Shown here piece after piece: positions 9,793 to 19,606 of a stretch of DNA of 64,000 nt (the stretch's first letter is position 1; each line of letters starts with the position of its first letter). Under the pieces are notes generated by a model that was given only the letters and a program-made list of their open reading frames with translations, was not told the DNA's origin and searched no databases. Position numbers and translations under genes: made by a program. The stretch is from Brachybacterium faecium DSM 4810 (GTDB lineage Bacteria > Actinomycetota > Actinomycetes > Actinomycetales > Dermabacteraceae): NCBI GenBank assembly GCA_000023405.1, contig CP001643.1, positions 3,472,001 to 3,536,000 of the forward strand. Direction: 5' to 3'.

Positions 9793-9811
9793 CCTGGAGG
9801 TTCCAGGAACC
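9793..9811. terminator. Short dyads between convergent kinase and aztD genes
   Basis: CCTGGA-ggt-TCCAGG (9793-9807) overlaps GGTTCC-a-GGAACC (9799-9811). Both stems are 6 bp in a 39-base convergent gap. A terminator role is plausible but weakly supported. Confidence 0.3.
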
Positions 9812-9813
9812 GA

Positions 9814-11172
9814 TCAGCGGTCGTGGCCTTCGTGGTCGGCGTGGTCGTCGTGGGCCTCCGCACCGGGGGTGATCTCGTACTCGCCGGAGGCGGTGCCGGT
9901 GGTCACCTGGATCTCGTGCGGGACCACGGGCAGCTCGAGCTCGCGGTAGATCTCGCCGCTGGCCACGTCGACCATGGTGAGCGTCTGCGCGGCAGGGTCG
10001 ACCACGAAGGCGGTGCCGTCGGCCACCGACATCATCGGGCCGGGTTCCTGCCAGTTCTCGGGCTCGCTCCACTTCTCGGCCACCGGCACCTCGTGGAGGA
10101 TCTCGCCGGTCTCGGGGTCCAGGATGTTCAGCTCGCCGTCGGCGGTGAGCACGAGCGCCTCGCCCTCCGGTCCGCGATCCAGGGAGCGGAACCAGTACTC
10201 CGAGCCCAGGTCGACGACCTGCTGAGTGTCCGAGCGGGTGTCGATGAGCGCGATCTCGGTGGGGCGCTCGATGCCGCCGGCGGGGTCTGCCTCGACCTTG
10301 AGATCGGCCAGCACGATCGGGGAGTCCTCGTGCCCCTTCTGGTTGCCGGAGCGCTGGTAGTCGCCCTCGATCTCGACCTTGTGGAACTCGCCGTCGCGGT
10401 AGATCACCGAGCCGTTCTCGCAGCCGAGGCTGATCACGTCGCCGGCGTCGGTGGGCTGGGCGGCGGCTTCGCCGTGCACGCCCGGGCAGTCGTCGGTCTG
10501 TGCGGTGACCTCGCCGTCGGCATCCAGCACCTGGACGGTGCTGCGGGAGTCCTCGGTGCCCTGGGTGGTGAGCAGCCCGCCGTCCTCGAGCGGCACCGCG
10601 ACACCGTGATGGGGATCCTCGGTCGCGGTCTCCTCGAGCACATCGAGCTCTCCCTCGCCCAGTGCGGCGGGGTCGATGAGCGTGATCGCGCCGGTGCCGT
10701 CGGCGAACAGGGCGGTGCGGTCCCCGTGGGGGACGACGTGGCCGGGCATCGGCGCCTCGACGGAGAGGTCGGTCAGCGCGGGGTCCTGCACGTAGTAGTG
10801 GAAGTGGTCGCCGTGGCCCTGGACCAGCAGGCCGGTGTCGTACATGGTGATCGCGTCGGAGGCGCTGACGGCGACGTGGCGGCCGTCGCCGGCCGGGTTC
10901 AGCCGCACGTAGCCGCCGACCTCCGCAGTGGCGAGGGTCGCGCCGTCGGAGGAGTCCAGGGTGGTCACCCCGCCTTCGTGGGCCAGGACGATGCGCGGGG
11001 AGAGCGCGCCCACCTCGGTGCGGTCGGAGGCCGGCTGCTCGTCGGCGCCACCGCCGTCGGACGCCCTCGCTCCGCCGTCTGCCCCGCTGCTGCACGCGGC
11101 GAGGGCGAGCACGCCCGCGCCGAGGAGAGCCGCGGCGCGCCGCTTCATGAAAACCGTTCTCATCAGATGCAT
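9814..11172 (-). CDS. aztD: AztD-type zinc metallochaperone lipoprotein
   Basis: A 452-residue exported protein. The leader (RRAAALLGAGVLALAAC) ends in a lipobox with C27, so it should be anchored outside the membrane. The body is a beta-propeller-like repeat rich in His, Asp and Glu (GHGDHFHYY near the middle), and the C-terminus is a His/Asp tail, HDDHADHEGHDR. This matches AztD, the periplasmic zinc chaperone that passes Zn(II) to the AztC binding protein. No aztABC genes are in the window. Start ATG 11172 is chosen because TAATCT ends six bases upstream, giving a leaderless mRNA, with a Zur-like box just before it. A later ATG (11148, MKRR) is the alternative. Confidence 0.85.
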   Translation of the reverse strand: MHLMRTVFMKRRAAALLGAGVLALAACSSGADGGARASDGGGADEQPASDRTEVGALSPRIVLAHEGGVTTLDSSDGATLATAEVGGYVRLNPAGDGRHVAVSASDAITMYDTGLLVQGHGDHFHYYVQDPALTDLSVEAPMPGHVVPHGDRTALFADGTGAITLIDPAALGEGELDVLEETATEDPHHGVAVPLEDGGLLTTQGTEDSRSTVQVLDADGEVTAQTDDCPGVHGEAAAQPTDAGDVISLGCENGSVIYRDGEFHKVEIEGDYQRSGNQKGHEDSPIVLADLKVEADPAGGIERPTEIALIDTRSDTQQVVDLGSEYWFRSLDRGPEGEALVLTADGELNILDPETGEILHEVPVAEKWSEPENWQEPGPMMSVADGTAFVVDPAAQTLTMVDVASGEIYRELELPVVPHEIQVTTGTASGEYEITPGAEAHDDHADHEGHDR

Positions 11173-11178
11173 GTCGGG

Positions 11179-11207
11179 AGATTAGCAGGTACTGATAATC
11201 GTTCGCA
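11179..11207 (-). promoter_or_regulatory. Zur-like box overlapping a leaderless promoter of aztD
   Basis: On the minus strand a -10 element TAATCT (11184 to 11179) ends six bases before the aztD ATG. Directly upstream lies TGATAATCGTTCGCA (11193-11207), which resembles the actinobacterial Zur 7-1-7 box (TGaaAATnATTttCA type): outer TG/CA and the AT-rich left arm fit, the right arm is weaker. The placement between -35 and -10 would allow repression by Zn-loaded Zur. Confidence 0.55.
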
Positions 11208-11281
11208 TCTCACGGGGTTGTGCACTGGGTCACGCCTCGCGCACACGCCGTGCGGGCGGAGCGGGGGACGCGAGTGCAGCG

Positions 11282-11614
11282 GTGGTGACGGTCGCCGGGC
11301 TGCTGCTCGGAGCAGTGATCGTCGCCATCCTGCCGACCCTCGCCGTCACGGACCTGGCCCTCCTGAGGGGCGTCCCCTTCCGCCTCGACTGGCACTGGGC
11401 ATTGATCGCCGCCTGCGGGATCTTCCTCCTGTGGTTCATCCTGTCGACGACGTCGGAGACGGCGATCCGTGCTGCTCTGCACAGGAAGCCGCGAATCCAC
11501 CAGGAGATCGCCACCAACCTGCTCTCCTTCGTGCTCCTCGCGCTCGGGTACAGCCTGATCGTTGAGAGCTTCCGCGCAGGAGCCGCGCAGCTGCGTCAGC
11601 CACGACCCGGATGA
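11282..11614 (+). CDS. Small hypothetical membrane protein
   Basis: A 110-residue protein with three predicted membrane segments: VAGLLLGAVIVAILPTLAV, WALIAACGIFLLWFIL and LLSFVLLALGYSLIVESF. A short basic stretch (LHRKPRIHQEI) lies between the second and third. The start is a GTG at 11282; a second GTG follows at once and no good ribosome site is visible, so the start is uncertain. It is divergent from aztD and ends just before a strong hairpin shared with gdhA. I do not recognise the family. Hydrophobic periodicity and the hairpin after the stop support that it is real. Confidence 0.6.
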   Translation: MVTVAGLLLGAVIVAILPTLAVTDLALLRGVPFRLDWHWALIAACGIFLLWFILSTTSETAIRAALHRKPRIHQEIATNLLSFVLLALGYSLIVESFRAGAAQLRQPRPG

Positions 11615-11617
11615 CGA

Positions 11618-11655
11618 GTCGCCCCGCAGCCTGCCGGTGCAGGCTGCGGGGCGAC
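11618..11655. terminator. Perfect 17-bp-stem bidirectional terminator
   Basis: Arms 11618-11634 and 11639-11655 are exact reverse complements around the tetraloop CGGT. Four more base pairs continue after a one-base bulge. It sits between the small membrane protein gene (+) and gdhA (-), and can end both transcripts. Confidence 0.85.
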
Positions 11656-11677
11656 GTCGTGAGCGGCGCGAGCCGGC

Positions 11678-13329
<1,652 letters not shown>

Positions 13330-14574
13330 ATGCCTACGCCTTCCCCGACGCGGCTGCGGCGCGCCCGCGGCGCCGTCTCGGTCCTCTTCCTCACCAACGG
13401 CGCCCTGATGGCGAACCTCCTGCCCCGCTACCCCGAGATCAAGGCGGAGCTGGGGCTGGCCAACTCCACCTACGGGCTCGTGCTCGCCGCCTTCCCGGCC
13501 GGGGCGATCCTCGCCGGGCTGGGGGCGGCCACGCTGATCCGCCGCTTCGGCTCCGCCCCGGTGGCGGTGGCGACCACGATGCTCACGGCCGCCGGGCTCC
13601 TCGGGGCCGGCTGGGCGCCCACCGCGCTGCTCCTGGCGCCCGTCCTGCTGTTGGCCGGCGCGGCCGATGCGGTGACGGACGTCGCGCAGAACGCCCACGG
13701 CCTGCGCGTGCAGCGCGCCTACGGGCGCTCGATCCTCAACTCCTTCCACGCCGTGTGGTCGATCGGCGCGGTGCTCGGCGGGTCGATGTCGGCGCTCGCG
13801 ATCTCGCTCGAGGTCCCGCTGCGCGTGCATCTGGCCGTCTCCGGCGTGCTCTTCTCCCTCCTCGCGATGTGCGCCCTGCGCTCCACATTGCCGGGCCTCG
13901 ACCCCGCCCCGCCCGCGGAGGCGGCCGGGACTGCGGGGTCGAGGGCGACGGCGACGGGCGGGCCCGTCGACGGGCCGACGCGGGGACGTCTCGTGCTCCT
14001 GCTCGGCGCGCTGGTCGTCATCGCGATCGGCGGCACGCTCGTCGAGGACGCCGGGAACTCGTGGGCGACGCTCTTCCTCTCGCGAGACCTCGGTGCACCG
14101 GCGGCGATCGCGGCGACCGGGTACATCGCGCTGGTGGGTGCGCAGTTCGTGGGCCGGATGCTCGGCGATCCGCTCGTGGACCGCTTCGGGCAGCGCACCG
14201 TGGCCCGCGCGGGCGGTGCGATCATCGCCCTCGGCATGGGCACGGCGCTCCTGCTGCCGACGGTGCCGGGCGTGATCGCGGGCTTCGCGCTGGCCGGGTT
14301 CGGCAGCGCGACGCTGGTGCCGGCGGCGATGCAGTCGGCCGACGAGCTGCCGGGGCTGCGCCCCGGCACGGGCCTGACCGTGGTGTCCTGGCTGATGCGG
14401 CTGGGCTTCCTCGCCTCGCCGCCGCTGGTGGGCCTCGTCGCCGACCAGGCCGGACTGCGGGTGGGCCTGCTGGTGGTGCCGCTGGCCGGGCTGCTCGTGG
14501 TGGCCCTCGCCGGGGTGCTCGAGGGGCGCCGTCAGCCGCGGCCGACCCCGGAGCGGGAGCTGGCGGAGGTCTGA
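13330..14574 (+). CDS. MFS transporter, YbjJ/fucose-permease-like
   Basis: A 414-residue major facilitator with 12 predicted helices. The loop after helix 2 (ATLIRRFGSAPVAVA) and the matching loop in the second half (DPLVDRFGQRTVARAGG) fit the MFS signature. AADAVTDVAQNAHGLRVQR and SILNSFHAVWSIGAVLGG recall YbjJ/FucP-like carriers. The substrate is unknown. I begin at ATG 13330 (MPTPSPTRL): TACGTT ends seven bases before it, and starts further upstream would add residues unlike a membrane protein. The 3' end abuts a degraded stretch on the opposite strand. Confidence 0.85.
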   Translation: MPTPSPTRLRRARGAVSVLFLTNGALMANLLPRYPEIKAELGLANSTYGLVLAAFPAGAILAGLGAATLIRRFGSAPVAVATTMLTAAGLLGAGWAPTALLLAPVLLLAGAADAVTDVAQNAHGLRVQRAYGRSILNSFHAVWSIGAVLGGSMSALAISLEVPLRVHLAVSGVLFSLLAMCALRSTLPGLDPAPPAEAAGTAGSRATATGGPVDGPTRGRLVLLLGALVVIAIGGTLVEDAGNSWATLFLSRDLGAPAAIAATGYIALVGAQFVGRMLGDPLVDRFGQRTVARAGGAIIALGMGTALLLPTVPGVIAGFALAGFGSATLVPAAMQSADELPGLRPGTGLTVVSWLMRLGFLASPPLVGLVADQAGLRVGLLVVPLAGLLVVALAGVLEGRRQPRPTPERELAEV

Positions 14575-14743
14575 GCCTCGTCGCCCTGCTCCGGGGTGAC
14601 GATCTCCTCGATCGGGCACTCGAAGAGCGTGGCGATCGTGAAGGCGAAGATCCAGTTCAGCGGCGGGAGCAGGGAGAGCTCAGCTAAAGCTGCAGCACGC
14701 CGACGGCGAGGATCGTCGCGGTGGAGACCACGAAGTCGAGCAT
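14575..14743 (-). pseudogene. Gene remnants: HTH regulator C-terminus and a short membrane-protein start
   Basis: On the minus strand one frame (14681 down to about 14575) reads ...IFAFTIATLFECPIEEIV followed by TPEQGDE. This resembles the end of short Cro/CI (XRE)-type regulators that usually finish with LAFKIARLFxxPIEEIF. No intact helix-turn-helix precedes it. A second frame starts with ATG at 14743 (MLDFVVSTATILAVGVLQL) and stops at 14684. Together they look like decayed parts of a membrane-protein/HTH pair. The resemblance is by eye only. Confidence 0.35.
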
Positions 14744-14753
14744 CGCACGGCCC

Positions 14754-15494
14754 TCACCCGAGGCGCACGTCGAGCTCCCGCTGGGCCCAGGCCGGGTCGT
14801 CGGTGGTCACGGAATCCGCCTCGCACGCGAGGGCGATCTCGAGCTGCTCGGGCCGGTTGATGGTCCACGGGTTCAGGGCGAGCCCCGCCTCGTGCACGGC
14901 CGCGGCGGCGCGCAGGCAGAGGCCGGCGATCGACGGGCCGAGGGCGGCGGCGCCGAGCTCGCGCGCGGTCTCCAGCACCCTCTCGTCGACCTGCTCGACG
15001 AGGTAGGAGACGGGGGTGTCGGTGCGGCGGCGGACCTCCGCCAGGGCCTCCTCATGGAAGGAGATGACGGTCGAGGCGGCGGCCGGGGAGCCTGCCGGCA
15101 GCGCCTGCAGGTGCTCGGCGACGGCCGCGGCGGCGGTGGCGACCTTGACCTCGATGAACAGCGGGACGGTGGTCATCGCGAGCAGCTCCTCGAGGGAGGG
15201 CACCCTCTCGCCCTCTCCCAGCAGCACGCGGTCCAGCTCGGCGCGGGTGAGCTCGCCGATCGCGCCGCTGCGCAGCGGGGAGTCCGCGGCGGCCGTGCGA
15301 TCGATGGTCCGGTCATGCATGACCACCACGTGCCCGTCGGCGCTCAGGTGCACGTCGCACTCCAGCAGCTGCGCGCCGTCCTCGATCGCCCGGCGGAAGG
15401 CGGCGAGGGTGTTCTCGGGTGCATGGACGGAGGCGCCGCGATGACCGACGATCGCGGGGCGCTGCGGGGTGGACGGGCGGGACTGCGGGGTCAT
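14754..15494 (-). CDS. Glycerophosphodiester phosphodiesterase (first copy)
   Basis: A 246-residue GDPD-family enzyme that hydrolyses glycerophosphodiesters to sn-glycerol 3-phosphate and an alcohol. Catalytic elements are present: VGHRGASVHAPENT (H18, R19, E27), LECDVHLSADG (E45, D47) and MHDRTIDRT (H60). No signal peptide is visible, so it should act in the cytoplasm on imported diesters. A close paralogue lies at 16378-17136 beside ABC importer genes. The ATG at 15494 follows CCAGGAG. Divergent from a lipoprotein gene. Confidence 0.92.
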   Translation of the reverse strand: MTPQSRPSTPQRPAIVGHRGASVHAPENTLAAFRRAIEDGAQLLECDVHLSADGHVVVMHDRTIDRTAAADSPLRSGAIGELTRAELDRVLLGEGERVPSLEELLAMTTVPLFIEVKVATAAAAVAEHLQALPAGSPAAASTVISFHEEALAEVRRRTDTPVSYLVEQVDERVLETARELGAAALGPSIAGLCLRAAAAVHEAGLALNPWTINRPEQLEIALACEADSVTTDDPAWAQRELDVRLG

Positions 15495-15605
15495 GGTTCT
15501 CCTGGGGTGCGGGGACGGAACGGAAAGCGGCGCGAGCAGGGACGGGATGACGCGGGGCGGCGCTCCGGCGGCAGCCGGTCGGTCGACACCTCTGGACCCC
15601 CAGCA

Positions 15606-15636
15606 TGACCGAGGTCACACTGGAGTGCAGAACTCC
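15606..15636. promoter_or_regulatory. Two adjacent dyads upstream of the lipoprotein gene
   Basis: TGACC-GA-GGTCA (15606-15617) is followed by GGAGT-gcaga-ACTCC (15622-15636). They lie within the 215-base region between the divergent GDPD and lipoprotein genes. Candidate operator sites; nothing ties them to a specific regulator. Confidence 0.3.
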
Positions 15637-15709
15637 GACACGAACGCGCTGTGCCGGCCCCGCCCGGGGCGGGCACCGACCGGGCCGCGGGCCCGCGAAG
15701 GGGAGAGCG

Positions 15710-16369
15710 ATGAGCGACGGCGGACGACACCACGGACCGGCGGGCACGCGGGCCGGGAGGCGACACGGCGGTGAGGGCCGGCGAGCGCTCGCCCCGTTCG
15801 CAGGGGCGGCCCTCGCGCTCGCGCTCCTCGCCGGGTGCGGTGATGGCGGCCAGGAGGCCCCCGAGCAGGAGCCTCCCGCCGAGACCACGGCGCAGGACGA
15901 GACCGACGGCACCGCCTCCGAGGAGGAGACCGACAGCGGCGAGGAGGCCGACCCCACCGACGAGAGCACCGCCCCGGAGGGGGACGATCCCACCGATCCC
16001 CCGCCCGGGGACGAGCCGAGCAGCGACGCCCCCACGGATCCTCCCACCAGCGAGGACCCGCCCGAGGAGGAGCCGACCGACGACTCCCCCTCCGGCGAGA
16101 ACCTCTTCGAGGGCACCTGGGGCTTCGGCCACGACTCCAAGGTGCTCAGCGCCGGGGAGCTCTCGGCCCTGCTCGAGCAGGAGGCCGAGGCCCGCGGTCC
16201 CGAGGAGATGAGCCTCTCGGTGGAGTGCGGGGACGGGGTCGACACCGGGGCGGGGGACGACACGGCGGAGTGCATCGCCTACGCCGACGAGGGGGTCGAG
16301 CACCTCTGGGCCATCACCGTCGGCCCCGCCGATGCCGGCCTCGAGATCGAGGTCGAGAACATCGGCTGA
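15710..16369 (+). CDS. Hypothetical acidic lipoprotein
   Basis: A 219-residue exported protein of unknown function. A basic N-terminus and hydrophobic core end in the lipobox LLAGC (C43). A long disordered stretch rich in Glu, Asp, Thr and Pro (about residues 46-130) acts as a spacer. The C-terminal 90 residues (from NLFEGTWGF) form the only likely folded domain, with two cysteines (VECGDG and AECIAY) that could pair. Start ATG 15710 follows AAGGGGAG; an in-frame ATG at 15605 lacks a ribosome site. It lies between two GDPD genes and runs opposite to them, so a link to phosphodiester use is possible but unproven. Confidence 0.75.
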   Translation: MSDGGRHHGPAGTRAGRRHGGEGRRALAPFAGAALALALLAGCGDGGQEAPEQEPPAETTAQDETDGTASEEETDSGEEADPTDESTAPEGDDPTDPPPGDEPSSDAPTDPPTSEDPPEEEPTDDSPSGENLFEGTWGFGHDSKVLSAGELSALLEQEAEARGPEEMSLSVECGDGVDTGAGDDTAECIAYADEGVEHLWAITVGPADAGLEIEVENIG

Positions 16370-16377
16370 CCCGCCTC

Positions 16378-17136
16378 TCAGGCGGCGGCCCGGCGCGCGA
16401 TCTGCTCGCGCGCCCAGGCCGGGTCATCGACGGTGAGCGTGTCGCAGCCCAGCTCGAGGGCCCGGTCGAGCTCCTCCTCGGTGCGCGCGGTCCAGAGGTT
16501 CAGCGAGGCGCCGATCTCCGCGGCCCGCTCCACGTCGGCCTGGCGGGCGTCGGCGATCCGCACCCCCACGTGCGCGACCCCGAGGTCGCGGCAGGACTGC
16601 CACCACTGCGGGGAGGTGGCCTTCGTGGTGCGCATCAGCGGGATCTGCGGGGCGAGCTCGCGGGTGCGGCGCAGCGGCTCCTCGTGGAAGGAGAGCACGA
16701 GCGCGGGCGCGCCGGAGGAGTCCTGCCAGGAGGAGGGCTCGAAGCGCTCCTGGAGGATGCGCACCACCAGGTCCGCGGCCTCCGGGGCCTTGATCTCCAC
16801 CATCACGGGCACGCGGGTGCCGTCCTCGCGCACCGCCGCGTCGAGCACCTGCGGCAGCGTGGGGATGTGCTGGTCCTCGCCCACCAGCACCCGGTCCAGC
16901 TGGGCGCGGGTGAGGTCGGAGACCGCGCCGGTGCGCAGCGGGGACTCCGCCTGGGCGGTGCGGTCGAGGGTGGCGTCGTGGATGATCGCGTCCTGTCCGT
17001 CGGCGCTGAGGTGCACATCGCACTCGAGCCAGTGCGAGCCCTCGGCGACGCCGCGACGGAAGGAGGTCACGGTGTTCTCGGGCGTCACGGCGGCGGCGCC
17101 GCGGTGCCCGACGATCACGGGGTGGTGGGGTGTCAT
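16378..17136 (-). CDS. Glycerophosphodiester phosphodiesterase (second copy)
   Basis: A 252-residue paralogue of the GDPD at 14754-15494. VGHRGAAAVTPENT (H11, R12), LECDVHLSADG (E39, D41) and IIHDATLDRT (H53) supply the GDPD catalytic set. No export signal. It follows the ABC binding-protein gene by 47 bases on the same strand, so it is probably the last gene of that operon, much as ugpQ follows ugpBAEC. That arrangement suggests cytoplasmic cleavage of imported glycerophosphodiesters. ATG 17136 has GAGGAGA upstream. Confidence 0.93.
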   Translation of the reverse strand: MTPHHPVIVGHRGAAAVTPENTVTSFRRGVAEGSHWLECDVHLSADGQDAIIHDATLDRTAQAESPLRTGAVSDLTRAQLDRVLVGEDQHIPTLPQVLDAAVREDGTRVPVMVEIKAPEAADLVVRILQERFEPSSWQDSSGAPALVLSFHEEPLRRTRELAPQIPLMRTTKATSPQWWQSCRDLGVAHVGVRIADARQADVERAAEIGASLNLWTARTEEELDRALELGCDTLTVDDPAWAREQIARRAAA

Positions 17137-17183
17137 GGTCTCGGTCTCCTCGAAGGGTGGGGCGGTCCGCAGCATCCGGTGGC

Positions 17184-18575
17184 TCAGTTCCAGCCCTCGA
17201 ACGCGACGGCCTCGTAGTCCTCGCGGTTGTCGTCCAGTGTCTCCTGAAGCGTGGCGGCGAGGGTGTCCAGCACCTCCTGCGGGTCGGCGGCGTCGCCGAA
17301 GACCTGCCCCATGGCGGCACCGATCTCGGTGATGGAGCCCTGGTCCCAGTTGGTGTAGTCGGCGGTGCGGGCGTTCTCCAGCTGCGCGAGGGCGACCCCG
17401 TAGTTGGGGTTCGCGGCGACCTGGTCCTTGACCGCCTGGACCTCCTGCGCCGCCTGGACCACGGGCACGTAGCCGGTGCCGAGGTGCCAGGTGGCGGACT
17501 GCTCGGGCTGGGCGAGGAAGCGGAACAGCTCGGCGCAGGCGTCCTGTCGGTCCTGGGAGTCGGAGCGCACCAGGGAGAGGCCGGAGCCGCCGGTGGGCAC
17601 CTGCTTCTCCTCCCCCTCGCGGGCGAGCATGTAGGCGGTGCCGATCTCGAAGACCCCTTCGGTCGCGTCGGTCTGGCCGGTCAGCGAGGCGGTCGAGCCG
17701 CGCCAGCCGGCGGCGAGGCCGGAGGCGAAGTCGGTCGCGGAATCCTGGGCGAGGTAGCCGTAGCCGTCGTCGTGGATGAAGGAGCGCATCCACTCCAGCC
17801 ACTCCGCACCGCGCTCGTCCTGGATCGTGACCTGGAAGTCCTCGGTCGCGTTCGCCCCGCCGAAGCCCCACAGATCGGCCTGGCCGAGCCAGGCGTCGCC
17901 GCTGAACGCCATCGCGGACAGCGGCCGGCCCTCCACCTGGATCGCGGCGAGCTCGGGGGCGAATTCGGCGAGGTCCTCCCAGGTCTCGGGCCCCTCCTCG
18001 GGCAGACCGGCCTCGATGTAGCGGGTCTTGTTGTAGTAGAAGAGCGGGGTGGAGCGGGCGAAGGGCACCACGTACGTCTCCCCCGCGGCCTTGCCCTCGG
18101 CGACGTAGCTCTCGATGAAGATGTCGAGGTTCCAGTCCTCGTCGAAGTAGCCGTCCAGCGGCGCGAGCGCGCCGGCCTGGTGGAACTGCAGCCACTGCAT
18201 CTCGGGGAAGCAGACGATGTCCGGGACGGTGCGGGCCTGCAGGGAGGCGGTGAACTTCTGGTTGAGGTCCTCGTAGCTGCCCACCGATTCGGCGATCGCG
18301 ACGATCTCGTCCTGGGACTCGTTGAACTCGGCGAACAGGGTCGAGAGCACCTCGTAGTTCTCGCCGGTGAAGGGGGCCCAGAACAGGATCGGGGTGCGGT
18401 CCTGGTACTCGGAGGGCACGGTGAGATCGGCCTGGGAGAAGCCGTCGCGGACGGGGCTCTCGGAATCGCCGCCCCCGCCGGGGGCGCCGCAGGCGGCGAG
18501 GCCGGCCGCGCCGGCGCCGAGCCCCAGAGCGGCGAGCAGGCTGCGACGGGAGGGGGTGAGAGGGCTGCGGGACAT
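17184..18575 (-). CDS. ABC importer extracellular solute-binding lipoprotein (family 1)
   Basis: A 463-residue lipoprotein with a twin-arginine-like leader (SRRSLLAALGLGAG) ending in the lipobox LAAC (C29). The mature part has the type 1 carbohydrate-binding-protein pattern: FTASLQARTVPDIVCFPEM, PFARSTPLFYYNKTRY and SAMAFSGDAWLG. It should capture a sugar or glycerophosphodiester and deliver it to the two permeases encoded just upstream. UgpB-like or MsmE-like assignment cannot be decided by eye. The downstream GDPD favours a Ugp-type role, whereas the CebR-like operator favours a sugar. ATG 18575 is preceded by AAGGAG. Confidence 0.88.
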   Translation of the reverse strand: MSRSPLTPSRRSLLAALGLGAGAAGLAACGAPGGGGDSESPVRDGFSQADLTVPSEYQDRTPILFWAPFTGENYEVLSTLFAEFNESQDEIVAIAESVGSYEDLNQKFTASLQARTVPDIVCFPEMQWLQFHQAGALAPLDGYFDEDWNLDIFIESYVAEGKAAGETYVVPFARSTPLFYYNKTRYIEAGLPEEGPETWEDLAEFAPELAAIQVEGRPLSAMAFSGDAWLGQADLWGFGGANATEDFQVTIQDERGAEWLEWMRSFIHDDGYGYLAQDSATDFASGLAAGWRGSTASLTGQTDATEGVFEIGTAYMLAREGEEKQVPTGGSGLSLVRSDSQDRQDACAELFRFLAQPEQSATWHLGTGYVPVVQAAQEVQAVKDQVAANPNYGVALAQLENARTADYTNWDQGSITEIGAAMGQVFGDAADPQEVLDTLAATLQETLDDNREDYEAVAFEGWN

Positions 18576-18658
18576 GTCGGTGGCTCCTTGGGAGGGTGCG
18601 GGATCGTGCACGGGCGGGGGTGCGGCGCGGAGCCGACGGGACGGCGCGGCCGCGGGGC

Positions 18659-19606
18659 TCACTTCATGGCGCCGGCGGCGAGGCCGCCGATGATGCGCTT
18701 CTGGGCGAGGAAGAAGAGGATCAGCATCGGCAGGGAGACGAACACGGCGCCGGCCATGATCACGCCCCAGTTGCTGTAGCCCTCCTGGCTGCGCAGGAAG
18801 AGCAGGCCGATGGGCAGGGTGCGCATGTCCGCCGTGGAGGTGACGATCAGCGGCCACACGTACTCGTTCCACTTGCCGATCATCACGATCAGCGTGGCGG
18901 TGAGGATCATCGGGCTGGACAGCGGCACCACGATGGTGACCATCCGCCGCAGGTGCCCGGCGCCGTCGATCTCCGCGGCCTGCAGGATGTCCTTGTCGAT
19001 CGTGCGCATGTACTGGAACAGCAGGAACATCGCGAAGGCGCTGGCGATGCCCGGCAGGATGATGCCGGCGTAGGAGTTCAGCCAGCCCAGGTTCGCCACC
19101 GTGATGTAGTTGACGATCAGGGTGACGTGGCCCGGAAGCATGAGCGAGCCGACGATCAGCACGAACGCGACCTTCTTGAACCGGAACTCGACGAACACGA
19201 AGGCGTAGGCGCACAGGATCGCGAGCGTGAGCTCGAGAGCGGTGCCCACCGAGGTGGTGATGATCGAGTTGAGGAAGAAGCGGTCGAAGGGTGCGCTGTT
19301 CCAGGCCTGGGTGAAGTTCTCGAGGGTCAGCGCCTCGGGGATCCAGCGCAGGGGCCAGGTGTAGATCTGCTGGTGCGGCTTGAGCGCGGAGGAGAACAGC
19401 CAGTACAGCGGCACGAGGAACACCGCGATGGTGGCGAGCACGCCGCCGATCAGCAGGCCGGTCGCCCAGCGCGGGCGTCGCGGGCCGCGATCACGGCCGC
19501 GGTTGCGCACGGCGCCGCCGGGGGCGGGGGCGCTGCCGGTCGAGGAGTCGTCGCCGGGGGCGGAGGGGGTCCCGTGCGGGTCCTGGCCGAGGGTCAGAGT
19601 GCTCAT
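18659..19606 (-). CDS. ABC importer permease, MalG/UgpE type
   Basis: A 315-residue inner-membrane permease with six predicted helices after an unusually long Gly/Pro/Arg-rich cytoplasmic N-terminus (about 45 residues). The EAA loop that contacts the ATPase is QAAEIDGAGHLRRMVTIV followed by VPLSSP. The C-terminus AQKRIIGGLAAGAMK is typical of MalG-type subunits. Its ATG (19606) overlaps the stop of the MalF-type gene in an ATGA junction, so the two are translationally coupled. A separate ATPase must energise the pair; none is encoded nearby. Confidence 0.93.
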   Translation of the reverse strand: MSTLTLGQDPHGTPSAPGDDSSTGSAPAPGGAVRNRGRDRGPRRPRWATGLLIGGVLATIAVFLVPLYWLFSSALKPHQQIYTWPLRWIPEALTLENFTQAWNSAPFDRFFLNSIITTSVGTALELTLAILCAYAFVFVEFRFKKVAFVLIVGSLMLPGHVTLIVNYITVANLGWLNSYAGIILPGIASAFAMFLLFQYMRTIDKDILQAAEIDGAGHLRRMVTIVVPLSSPMILTATLIVMIGKWNEYVWPLIVTSTADMRTLPIGLLFLRSQEGYSNWGVIMAGAVFVSLPMLILFFLAQKRIIGGLAAGAMK

